The notes under the pieces were generated by a model, which saw nothing but the letters and a program-made list of their open reading frames with translations, was not told the DNA's origin and ran no database searches. A program made the position numbers and the translations under genes. Below, one piece after another: positions 1 to 6,942 of a stretch of 10,740 bases of DNA. The first letter of the stretch is position 1; every line of letters begins with the position of its first letter. The DNA is from an uncultured Collinsella sp. (GTDB taxonomy: Bacteria; Actinomycetota; Coriobacteriia; Coriobacteriales; Coriobacteriaceae): positions 1-10,740 of the forward strand of contig CAAFEY010000064.1 in the NCBI GenBank assembly GCA_900761995.1, written 5' to 3'.

Positions 1-1
1 G

Positions 2-571
2 ATCTCGCTCGCCAAACTCTATGGCGTGAGCCTGGACGAGCTGCTCAACCCGAGCGATGAGATCGAGGACGATATCGAGTTTGAGAACGAGGACCGCGCC
101 CGTCAGCGCGAGGCCGAGGCCGCGGAGCGTGCCCGCACCCATGAGGCAGCGGCGCGCGCCACCGAGGCGGCAACACAGGCGAGTGATGCCGCGGCCAAGG
201 CGGCGCAGGCGGCGAGTTGGAGCGCGCAGGCTGCCAATGCGGCGACGGCTCAGGTGACGGGTGCCGGTGCGACCAGCGTGACTCCGGTGAAAGGTCCGTT
301 CCAGTCGTTCCCGTATTGGGCCGTGTGTTGGCTACTGTTCTTTTTGCTGATGTTCCTGTTTGGTGCCGGTCCCTTTGCCGCGCTGATCTTCTTTACGATC
401 CCCATCTATCACTGGGTGGCGCGTGCGCTCGATGGCGATTGGGCGCGCGGGGATATCCAGGTTGGTCCGGCGCCGGTGACAACTAGGGCTCAGAATGTTT
501 CCGCTTCGGTTGATGCTGACGTGGCTACCGCGACCACCGCTGAGCCGATTGCCAAAGAGGGTGATGAATGA
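2..571 (+). CDS. Membrane-anchored XRE-type helix-turn-helix protein, 5' truncated
   Basis: The gene is cut by the left window edge. The open frame runs from base 2 with no start in front of it and gives 189 visible residues. The first residues read ISLAKLYGVSLDELLNP, which is the typical end of an XRE/Cro-type HTH domain, so the DNA-binding part lies mostly outside the window. A GTG at base 26 falls inside this motif and is not the true start. After the HTH come an acidic patch (about residues 18-32), a long Ala/Glu/Arg-rich helical stretch (about 33-90) and two hydrophobic segments (about 104-138, WAVCWLLFFLL and AALIFFTIPIYHW). A polar Ala/Thr-rich tail follows. This suggests a membrane-tethered regulator, with the tail of unknown role. 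The stop overlaps the next start (ATGA), so the two genes are co-translated and probably work together. The target genes are unknown. Confidence 0.8.
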   Translation: MSLAKLYGVSLDELLNPSDEIEDDIEFENEDRARQREAEAAERARTHEAAARATEAATQASDAAAKAAQAASWSAQAANAATAQVTGAGATSVTPVKGPFQSFPYWAVCWLLFFLLMFLFGAGPFAALIFFTIPIYHWVARALDGDWARGDIQVGPAPVTTRAQNVSASVDADVATATTAEPIAKEGDE

Positions 572-1470
572 TGAAGCTTTCGCATGAATCCAAGGTACGC
601 TTGGGCGTTGGTATCGGGGCGTTTGTACTCATCATTGGGCTTGTCTTTGGCATTTCGCGGCTATTGGCTCATTCCGATATGGTGCGTACGACCGGTATTC
701 TATCTGGCAATTTGTCTGATTTTGACGACATGTTTGACGACGATGATCTCTTGGATAGCGGTAACTATTCCGCTCGGCCTCAGCAGCTTTCGAGCACGAC
801 TTTTGATGCCGATGAGTTCCGCTACCTCGATTTCGATATCAATGCGGCTTCGGTGGACGTCAGGGTTGTTGATGGCAACAAGGCTCGCGTTATCGAGCGG
901 GGGCGCGTTGCCGAGGGTATGGATGCCTCCAAGGCCGCGACGCAAAACATCGCATCCGTCGAGGACTCGACGCTCAAGGTTTCCCAGTTTGGAAGTGATG
1001 ACGGTAAGGCAATCGATCGCTCAGTTACGGTCGAGCTGCCGCGCCGTGTTGCCGAACATCTGAAGGGAGTCAACGCGCACGTGGGCTCGGGTGATCTGCA
1101 GATTGCCGGTGTCATCTGTGACGGTTTCGACCTTTTCCTGGGTGCGGGAGATGTAGAGTTTACGGGCAGCGTGACTGATGCGCTCAGCGCTGAGGTCGGT
1201 TCGGGCGATGTGACGTTCGAGCTTTACCAGGCCCCCGCGAAGTCGATGGACGTGAGTGTGGGCTCGGGCGATGTGGAGATGACGGTTCCGAACTCGACGG
1301 GCTTTAAGGCGAGCCTCACCTTGGGCAGCGGCGACTTCGAGAGCGATTTCCTTCCGCTTGGCTACGACGGCGAGACCATTTTGAATCTTGAATTCGATAA
1401 CGGTGACAAGTCTGCCACGTATCGTTTTGAGGTCGGTTCGGGCGACATGTCGTTTGATTCGGAGTATTGA
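568..1470 (+). CDS. Membrane-anchored DUF4097 family beta-strand repeat protein
   Basis: This is a 300-residue protein with one N-terminal membrane segment (about residues 12-34) and a short acidic Asp-rich stretch (52-63). The rest is predicted extracytoplasmic. Its C-terminal half carries a ladder of G(S/A)GD motifs at about residues 173, 192, 211, 232, 253 and 290, spaced 19-21 residues apart except for the last step. This is the signature of the DUF4097 (adhesin-like, right-handed beta) fold, related to LiaG-type envelope proteins. The molecular function of that family is not established. The start at 568 is supported by GAGG at 557-560 and by the 4-base overlap with the preceding HTH gene. 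ATG at 571 is an alternative that would shift the start by one residue. The HTH/DUF4097 pairing suggests envelope-stress sensing, which is an inference. Confidence 0.85.
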   Translation: MMKLSHESKVRLGVGIGAFVLIIGLVFGISRLLAHSDMVRTTGILSGNLSDFDDMFDDDDLLDSGNYSARPQQLSSTTFDADEFRYLDFDINAASVDVRVVDGNKARVIERGRVAEGMDASKAATQNIASVEDSTLKVSQFGSDDGKAIDRSVTVELPRRVAEHLKGVNAHVGSGDLQIAGVICDGFDLFLGAGDVEFTGSVTDALSAEVGSGDVTFELYQAPAKSMDVSVGSGDVEMTVPNSTGFKASLTLGSGDFESDFLPLGYDGETILNLEFDNGDKSATYRFEVGSGDMSFDSEY

Positions 1471-1514
1471 GGCAGACAAAAGCCTAGGCGAAGATATAGA
1501 CGCGCTGTTTGATG

Positions 1515-1548
1515 AAGGCGCCGAAGCCGAGATCGGCTCCGGCGCCTT
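1515..1548 (+). terminator. Terminator-like hairpin after the DUF4097 gene
   Basis: Two 16-base arms (1515-1530 and 1533-1548) pair with a single A/C mismatch around a tight loop, giving a GC-rich stem of about 34 bases. TTTG CCTTT follows, an interrupted U-tract. It lies 44 bases past the DUF4097 stop and 18 bases before the next start, so it most likely ends the upstream operon. The imperfect U-tract makes partial termination or attenuation possible. Confidence 0.6.
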
Positions 1549-1554
1549 TGCCTT

Positions 1555-1566
1555 TACAATGGGGGC
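1555..1566 (+). promoter_or_regulatory. Possible -10 element for leaderless elp3 transcript
   Basis: TACAAT at 1555-1560 resembles a -10 box. The usual 6-7 base spacing to the start site would place transcription initiation at the elp3 ATG itself (1567). The only purine-rich stretch before the ATG is GGGGG at 1561-1565, one base away and too close for a normal ribosome binding site. No good -35 is seen, because that region falls inside the preceding hairpin. The case for a leaderless mRNA rests on position only. Confidence 0.35.
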
Positions 1567-3474
1567 ATGGAACAGATTATCTTGAACATACTCGAGGCTC
1601 TGCGTCGCGGCGAGACCGTGGATGACAAAGCGCTCGTCAAACTGATACATGCCGAGGCGCGCCGTGAGGGTGCCGACAAACGCGATTTGGCCAAGCGCCG
1701 TCTGCTGCCGTTCTACCAGCGGGTTAAACGTGAGGAGCCGGCTCGTTGGGCTGGGTGGAATGTCGATGCCGAGCTGGAACGTCAACTGCTGCAGGTGCTG
1801 CGTATGAAGCCTCGTCGCACGGCTTCGGGCGTGGCAACCATTACCGTCATCACCAAGCCGTGGCCGTGCTCGGGCGATTGCCTGTTTTGCCCCAACGACC
1901 TGCGCATGCCCAAAAGCTATTTACATGCCGAGCCGGCGTGTGCCCGTGCAGAGCAAAACTGCTTCGATCCATATCTGCAGGTGAGCGCCCGTTTGACCGC
2001 GCTTTCGCAGATGGGTCATGCGACCGATAAGATCGAGCTCATTGTGCTTGGCGGTACCTGGAGCGACTATCCGCAAGGGTATCAGATGTGGTTTATGTCG
2101 GAGCTCTTCCGCGCGCTCAATGACGATGCCGTGGCCGGCGTGGCGGCCAACCCCATGTTGGCGCGTCCGGGTATCAGCCGTGCCGAGGCGGGGCGCCTGC
2201 TCGACGATGCTCCTGCCAATGCGCTGCCGCCGGTGGTGGCGGAGCGACGCGAACGCTATCGCGCTGCCGGTATTGCGACCGATGAGGTTGAGCTTGCGAG
2301 CGGCGTTGCCGACGAGCAGGAGCGTGTGGATGCTGCCGTGGGCGGCTATAACCGCGCGGTGCGTCGTCTGTACGGCCCCGGCACGCCGTGGGGCGAGGTC
2401 GCCGAGTGGCAGACGGCCACGATGGAGGAGCTTGAGCGCCAACAGCGCATCAACGAGACGGCGAAGCATCGCGTGGTGGGGCTCGTTATCGAGACGCGTC
2501 CCGATGCCGTGACGCCACAGGCCCTCACGCTCATCCGCCGCCTGGGTTGCACCAAGATTCAGATGGGCATCCAGAGCCTCGACCAGCATTTGCTCGATAT
2601 CAACGAGCGTCGCATTTCGGTGGCGCAGATCGAGCGGGCGTTTTCGCTTGCGCGCCTGTTTGGCTTTAAGATTCACGCGCATTTTATGCTCAACTTGCTG
2701 GGCGCCACGCCCGAAGGGGACAAGCGCGACTACGAGCGCTTTATGACCGAGGGGGCCTTTATGCCCGACGAGGTCAAGGTCTACCCGTGTGCGCTCATCG
2801 AGGGCTCGCGTCTGGTGGGCTGCTATGAGCGCGGCGAGTGGCGTCCCTATACCGAGGAAGAGCTGCTCGATGTGTTAGCCGACGACATCGTGGTGACGCC
2901 GGCGTTCTGCCGTATCAGTCGCATGATCCGCGACTTTAGTTCCGACGACATTATGGTGGGCAACAAGAAGCCCAACCTGCGTCAGCTCGTCGAGAATCGC
3001 TTGGCGGCTCGTGGAGAAGGCGCAGCGGTGCGCGAGATTCGCTATCGCGAGATCAGTACCGCGGGTGCCGACTTGGATGAGCTTTCTCTTGATGAGGAAG
3101 TGGCGTACGAGACGCCGGTGACTTACGAGCGCTTTTTGCAGTGGGTGACGCCGCGGGGCAAGATCGCGGGCTTTTTGCGGTTGTCACTGCCCGACCATTC
3201 GTTTGTTGCCGCGCATGCGGACGAGTTGCCGACGACGCCGGACGAGGCGATGATTCGCGAGGTACACGTGTATGGCATGGCGGCACGCGTGGGCGACCAG
3301 GGCCAGGCGGCGCAGCATCACGGGTTGGGGCGTTTGCTCGTAGAGCGTGCGTGCGAGATTGCCCGGGATGCGGGTTATGCGCGTATCAACGTGATTAGCG
3401 CGATTGGCACACGCGAGTACTATCGCCATCTTGGATTTTATGACCATGGCCTTTATCTGCAAAAGGAGCTCTAG
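1567..3474 (+). CDS. elp3: Elp3-family tRNA U34 carboxymethylation enzyme (radical SAM + GNAT)
   Basis: Elp3 enzymes use SAM and acetyl-CoA to build the cm5 group on wobble uridine 34 of tRNA. This 635-residue protein shows the expected layout. An N-terminal basic region ends in RRTASGVATITVITKPWPC. The iron-sulfur cluster cysteines are C101, C105 and C108 (CX3CX2C). GGTWSDYP lies at 162-169 and ETRPD at 309-313. The GNAT domain starts near 563 (IREVHVYG), with the acetyl-CoA motif QHHGLG at 583-588 and the YY pair at 618-619. The family's HMMP-type loop here reads HFMLNLLG (from H372). About 85-90 extra residues (roughly 188-290) split the radical SAM domain, which explains the length above the 460-560 I recall for relatives. 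Elongator partners are absent from the window, as is usual in bacteria. It is co-transcribed with the next gene, which starts directly after the stop. Confidence 0.9.
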   Translation: MEQIILNILEALRRGETVDDKALVKLIHAEARREGADKRDLAKRRLLPFYQRVKREEPARWAGWNVDAELERQLLQVLRMKPRRTASGVATITVITKPWPCSGDCLFCPNDLRMPKSYLHAEPACARAEQNCFDPYLQVSARLTALSQMGHATDKIELIVLGGTWSDYPQGYQMWFMSELFRALNDDAVAGVAANPMLARPGISRAEAGRLLDDAPANALPPVVAERRERYRAAGIATDEVELASGVADEQERVDAAVGGYNRAVRRLYGPGTPWGEVAEWQTATMEELERQQRINETAKHRVVGLVIETRPDAVTPQALTLIRRLGCTKIQMGIQSLDQHLLDINERRISVAQIERAFSLARLFGFKIHAHFMLNLLGATPEGDKRDYERFMTEGAFMPDEVKVYPCALIEGSRLVGCYERGEWRPYTEEELLDVLADDIVVTPAFCRISRMIRDFSSDDIMVGNKKPNLRQLVENRLAARGEGAAVREIRYREISTAGADLDELSLDEEVAYETPVTYERFLQWVTPRGKIAGFLRLSLPDHSFVAAHADELPTTPDEAMIREVHVYGMAARVGDQGQAAQHHGLGRLLVERACEIARDAGYARINVISAIGTREYYRHLGFYDHGLYLQKEL

Positions 3475-4353
3475 ATGAACAAGCCGAGTGTTTCTGCCGG
3501 CGTCGTTGCCGGCGTTGCTCTGGGAGCCGCGGCGCTTGGTGCGGCCGCTGTCGCTGTTCGTGCTGCCTGTCTGCAGGTTGCGCGAACCCGCAATGGGTTG
3601 GCGCGTGTGAAGCGCGTGCACGACGAGGGCGGCGACGAAGTCCGTGTATTGGTGCAAGGTGGCGTCTACCAAAGCGCGAGTTACGTTGGCGATCGTTGGG
3701 CGGAGCCGGTCTTTGCGTACTATCGTGCATTTGACGATGTGTTTGAGGCCGAGGATGCGATGCGCGACGCTTATGGCCACGGCATCGACCGCATGCTTAT
3801 GCTGGGCGGCGGCGGGTTTGCCTATTCTAAGTTCGCTCTGATGTCGCACGAGGACTTGCGCATGGACGTCATCGAGTATGACGGAGAGATTACGCGCCTG
3901 GCGCGCCGTTGGTTCTATCTGGACGAGCTGGAGCGCACGGTGGGCGACCGCTTGCGGGTGATTACTGCTGAGGCTCGCTCGTATCTGGGTGTGACGAGTG
4001 TGGGCCATCGTCGCTACGACGTGGTCGTGAGCGATTGCTTTGGCGGTGCCGAGCCCGTGCGCGAGCTGGCGACGGTTGAGGCGTTGCGTCTGGTGCGGGG
4101 CAGCTTGAACCCGGGCGGCATCTACGTGGCTAATATTGTGAGCGCGAACGAGGGGAGCGATGTGTCGTTCCTGCGCGATTGCGCCGCTACGGCGCTCGAG
4201 GTGTTCGCCCACGCCTGGGTGGTCCCATGTGGCGATGCGGAGTTCGGCGGCGAGGAGAATTACCTGCTAGTCGCCAGCGACGGCGACTACGCCTTCGCCG
4301 AAGCCGTGCCTTTCGATGCCGACTTCCTCGGCACCGTCCTTCACGACAAGTAA
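3475..4353 (+). CDS. Membrane-tethered spermidine synthase-like SAM-fold protein
   Basis: This is a 292-residue protein with an N-terminal hydrophobic Ala/Gly/Val-rich segment (about residues 8-33), probably a single membrane anchor or uncleaved signal. A Rossmann-type domain of the spermidine synthase/class I methyltransferase kind follows. The glycine motif LGGGG is at 110-114, the acidic residue after strand 2 is E134 (DVIEYDGE), and the loop SDCFGG contains D187. Closely related proteins are annotated as spermidine synthase or fused polyamine synthase. True activity cannot be deduced: the polyamine-site residues are not clearly conserved and no adenosylmethionine decarboxylase gene is nearby, so a methyltransferase-like role is equally possible. 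AAGGAG at 3463-3468, inside the end of elp3, sits 6 bases before the ATG, which fixes the start and indicates translational coupling with elp3. Confidence 0.75.
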   Translation: MNKPSVSAGVVAGVALGAAALGAAAVAVRAACLQVARTRNGLARVKRVHDEGGDEVRVLVQGGVYQSASYVGDRWAEPVFAYYRAFDDVFEAEDAMRDAYGHGIDRMLMLGGGGFAYSKFALMSHEDLRMDVIEYDGEITRLARRWFYLDELERTVGDRLRVITAEARSYLGVTSVGHRRYDVVVSDCFGGAEPVRELATVEALRLVRGSLNPGGIYVANIVSANEGSDVSFLRDCAATALEVFAHAWVVPCGDAEFGGEENYLLVASDGDYAFAEAVPFDADFLGTVLHDK

Positions 4354-4369
4354 GTCTCCCCGTCCCAAA

Positions 4370-4381
4370 AAGACTGGTCTT
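4370..4381 (-). terminator. Weak terminator candidate at end of the helicase gene
   Basis: On the minus strand the short palindrome AAGACCAGTCTT starts in the helicase stop codon and runs into TTTTT. The stem is only 4-5 base pairs. The gap between the convergent genes is 26 bases and holds nothing stronger, so termination here may be inefficient, or overlapping transcripts may occur. Confidence 0.3.
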
Positions 4382-6824
4382 AGGCGCGGTCGCGCCAGCT
4401 GAGGACGCGCTGCTTCATACCATCGATGTCGAGCACGCCTTCGGCAAAGCCCTTGCGTACGAGCTCTTCGGGAACGTACTCGTCGTAGCGATCAAAATAA
4501 GGCACCTCGCCGGGATAGACGAGCTCGATGGGGTCGAAGTCCTTTTCGGCCTCGGCGGCGAGCACCTCAAAGAACGTCTCCTCGTCGGCCTTCATCTTAA
4601 ACTGCATAAAGTACGGGCGTGAAGGGTCAAGCCCGCGAAGGCCAAGCTCCGCAGCGCATTTAATCTTAAGCATACGTTCGAGCGCCAGAAAGGCGTAGCT
4701 GCCCAACCAGGGGAAGAGCACCCAGGTGTCGCCGCCCAGGTTAATGAGCGGTTTAGTTCCCGCGCCCGAAATCTCGGCGGTATGACGAGCCTGTGCAAGG
4801 CGTGCCCGTGCGTTGCCCATGAGATACGGATATGCCGCGTGCTCGTTGAGCGCCTTGCACATGCGCTCGAGTACGTGTGTATTGATGTCACCGGGGCAGT
4901 CGCCAAAGTAGGCCGGCACACGGCCCTTGACCTGCGTGGCAAAGACAGTATGACGCTTCCAGTCCACTTCCTCGACAATCCAGCAGTGTCCGGCGATAGC
5001 GATGCGCTCACCGGGCGGTGGGGGATTGACGATCGTGCCCAGCTCGGCCGATTCGCTGCGAACGGTAAACTCCTCGTTTTCCTGGAACACAGCGTAGAAC
5101 TTAAAGTTGTTGATGATGCGCTCGCCCGCGAGGCCCACGATGAGCCCGCCGCCCTCGGTGACCTGGATATGGTCGATCTTGATGAGGTGGCGCAGCAACA
5201 CGCGATAGTCATCGGCCGAGATGCGGTGGAAATAGCTGAGCGTGAGCACACGCTGGGCAAGTTCGGCCGGCGTGAGCTCACCGGTGCTGGCAAGCGTCGA
5301 CATGGTTTGGTGATAGAGCAGGCTGTAGGGGAGCCGATCGAGCTCGGGCGGCTCGACCCACTTTTCCTCTCGATAGAGTTGTACGAGCGCGATGCCCTGG
5401 AGGAGCTTCCAGGGTATCGTTTCGGGCATCATCGTGCGCGGCTCGGGCTCCTCCTCGCGCATGACAAACCACATCTCGGGCGGAAGATCGCGGCGGCCTG
5501 TGCGCCCCATGCGCTGCAAAAAGGAGCTGACGGTAAACGGTGCATCGATCTGGAACGCGCGCTCCAGGCGACCGATATCAATGCCGAGCTCCAGCGTGGA
5601 GGTGGTGACGGTTGTCTGCGCCTGTTCCTCGTCGCGCATGAGCTCCTCGGCGGTCTCGCGTAGCGATGCCGAGAGGTTGCCATGATGGATAAGGAAGCGG
5701 TCTGGCTCGTGCCGGCTTTCACAGTAGCTGCGCAACATGGAGCACACGGCCTCTGCCTCCTCGCGCGAGTTGGCAAAGACCAGGCACTTGCGGCCGCGGG
5801 TATGTTCAAAGATGTAGCCCATGCCGGGGTCGGCGTTGTCGGGTGCGGTGTCGGTGGGGTTGAGCAGTGCCTGTTCGGTTGCCTGCGGGATGTCGACTTT
5901 GCCCTCGGGGGCCGAAGAGGTGCGACGGTCCTTGTGGGCAGTCTTGCCCCGTGCCTGCTCACGACGCCGACGGTGTTCTTCCTGTGTAAGCTGTCCGCTG
6001 TGGCACATGTCTTGTCCGGATGCGGGCAGTGCCGCGGGCGCCGCCGTCTCAATACGCTCGCAAGCAAACACCTCGGCTTCTTGTGGACCTGTGCCTACGA
6101 ATCCTCGTTGCTGAGCCTGAGGGCCAGAGTTGTAGAAGTGCTCCATGGAGATGCGCCACACGCGGCGCGGTTCCTCAAAGAGGGGGATGATGCAATCGCG
6201 TCCTGTTCCCTGTGAGAGAAAGGCACCCGTGCGCTCGGGGTCGCCGATGGTGGCAGAAAGGCCGATGCGTCGGGGCTGCACGCCTGCCATGCGTGAGAGA
6301 CGCTCGATAAGGCAGAGCGTCTGCCCGCCGCGGTCGCCGCGCATGAGCGAATGGACTTCGTCGATAACCACATAGCGCAGGTCGCAAAACATGCGCGGGA
6401 TCGCCATGTGCTTATGGATCAGGAGCGCCTCGAGCGACTCGGGCGTAATCTGTAGGATGCCGCTCGGTTTTTTGATGAGTTTGGCCTTGTGTGATTGCGA
6501 GACATCGCCATGCCAGTGCCAGACGGGGATATCGGCTTCTTCGCACAGGTCGTTGAGGCGGACGAATTGGTCGTTGATGAGCGCCTTGAGGGGGCCAATG
6601 TAGAGGGCGCCCACGCTTGCGGGCGGGTTCTCCCAAAACTCGGTCAGGATGGGAAAGAAGGCTGCCTCGGTTTTGCCGGAAGCCGTGGATGCCGTCAGGA
6701 GCACATTGTCCTGTGTGTTGAAGATGGCATCTGCTGCCGCAACCTGGATAGAGCGCAAGCTCTCCCAATCGTGGGAGTAGATGAAGTCTTGGATAAACGG
6801 GGCGTAGCGGTCAAAGGCGTTCAC
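4380..6824 (-). CDS. sngC: Lhr-like DEVH-box helicase, Shango SngC-type
   Basis: This is an 814-residue superfamily 2 helicase, predicted to unwind or translocate on nucleic acid using ATP. Counted from the GTG at 6824, the motifs are Walker A ASTASGKT (45-52), GPLKALI (about 77-83), TPESLEALL (127-135), DEVH (155-158), SAT (190-192), ELGIDIG (412-418) and QRMGRTGRR (437-445). The C-terminal half has Lhr-type features (GERIAIAGHCWIVEEVD). Between the two RecA lobes, residues about 246-331 form a hydrophilic, charged insertion unlike the flanks. The start is chosen as GTG because AAAGGAGG (6829-6836) precedes it. An upstream TTG at 6866 would swallow that ribosome binding site. It is the last gene of a three-gene operon with a TerB-domain protein and a BrxD-like ATPase, the Shango gene set. 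BREX type 2 also uses an Lhr-like helicase (BrxHI), but other BREX genes are absent here. The substrate (phage DNA or an intermediate) is inferred. Confidence 0.85.
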   Translation of the reverse strand: MNAFDRYAPFIQDFIYSHDWESLRSIQVAAADAIFNTQDNVLLTASTASGKTEAAFFPILTEFWENPPASVGALYIGPLKALINDQFVRLNDLCEEADIPVWHWHGDVSQSHKAKLIKKPSGILQITPESLEALLIHKHMAIPRMFCDLRYVVIDEVHSLMRGDRGGQTLCLIERLSRMAGVQPRRIGLSATIGDPERTGAFLSQGTGRDCIIPLFEEPRRVWRISMEHFYNSGPQAQQRGFVGTGPQEAEVFACERIETAAPAALPASGQDMCHSGQLTQEEHRRRREQARGKTAHKDRRTSSAPEGKVDIPQATEQALLNPTDTAPDNADPGMGYIFEHTRGRKCLVFANSREEAEAVCSMLRSYCESRHEPDRFLIHHGNLSASLRETAEELMRDEEQAQTTVTTSTLELGIDIGRLERAFQIDAPFTVSSFLQRMGRTGRRDLPPEMWFVMREEEPEPRTMMPETIPWKLLQGIALVQLYREEKWVEPPELDRLPYSLLYHQTMSTLASTGELTPAELAQRVLTLSYFHRISADDYRVLLRHLIKIDHIQVTEGGGLIVGLAGERIINNFKFYAVFQENEEFTVRSESAELGTIVNPPPPGERIAIAGHCWIVEEVDWKRHTVFATQVKGRVPAYFGDCPGDINTHVLERMCKALNEHAAYPYLMGNARARLAQARHTAEISGAGTKPLINLGGDTWVLFPWLGSYAFLALERMLKIKCAAELGLRGLDPSRPYFMQFKMKADEETFFEVLAAEAEKDFDPIELVYPGEVPYFDRYDEYVPEELVRKGFAEGVLDIDGMKQRVLSWRDRA

Positions 6825-6828
6825 GGGG

Positions 6829-6836
6829 CCTCCTTT
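6829..6836 (-). promoter_or_regulatory. Ribosome binding site that fixes the helicase GTG start
   Basis: AAAGGAGG reads on the minus strand, four bases (CCCC) before GTG at 6824. It is the best Shine-Dalgarno match in the gap between the ATPase and helicase genes. It argues against the longer frame opening at the TTG at 6866. Confidence 0.75.
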
Positions 6837-6905
6837 CAACAACGAATCTCTCAACGCGGCTGGCAACGGCTTGCTGCATTACTGCTTCAACGTTTGCCCA
6901 GATAA

Positions 6906-6942
6906 AACCTGCCAAAATAAACCTGTCCCTTTTTGGTAGGTT
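6906..6942 (-). repeat. Palindromic terminator-like element between ATPase and helicase genes
   Basis: The arms 6906-6917 and 6931-6942 (AACCTGCCAAAA / TTTTGGTAGGTT on the plus strand) pair at 11 of 12 positions around a 13-base loop. Read on the minus strand, the hairpin starts inside the ATPase stop codon and is followed by TTTTAT, so it can act as an intrinsic terminator or a stem that lowers helicase expression. The loop and 3' arm contain GGGACAGGTTTATTTT, which resembles short dispersed palindromes (REP/RAYT-like) I recall from other bacterial genomes. That origin is a guess. The rest of the 116-base gap holds no recognisable promoter, only the ribosome binding site. Confidence 0.5.

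Noticed and set aside
26..28. GTG as the start of the first gene.
   Set aside because: The frame is open upstream and the preceding residues ISLAKLYG continue an XRE HTH motif, so the gene is truncated by the window edge.
3184..4212. Long minus-strand open frame opposite elp3 and the spermidine synthase-like gene.
   Set aside because: Its His/Arg/Ala-rich product has no recognisable domain and lies opposite two well-supported genes. It is a by-product of GC-rich codon use. The same holds for 1021-1785 and 1921-2682 on the minus strand.
4353..4375. Hairpin AGTCT/AGACT in the convergent gap as a terminator for the plus-strand operon.
   Set aside because: It has only a five-base stem with a 13-base loop and no following T-run on the plus strand.
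4782..5663. Long plus-strand open frame opposite the helicase gene.
   Set aside because: It mirrors the helicase motifs in antisense, has no ribosome binding site of note and no recognisable domain. Similar frames at 7481-8287 and 9432-9917 were rejected for the same reason.
6825..6866. Longer helicase starting at TTG 6866.
   Set aside because: It would place the strong AAAGGAGG ribosome binding site inside the coding region. The added 14 residues do not look like a helicase N-terminus.
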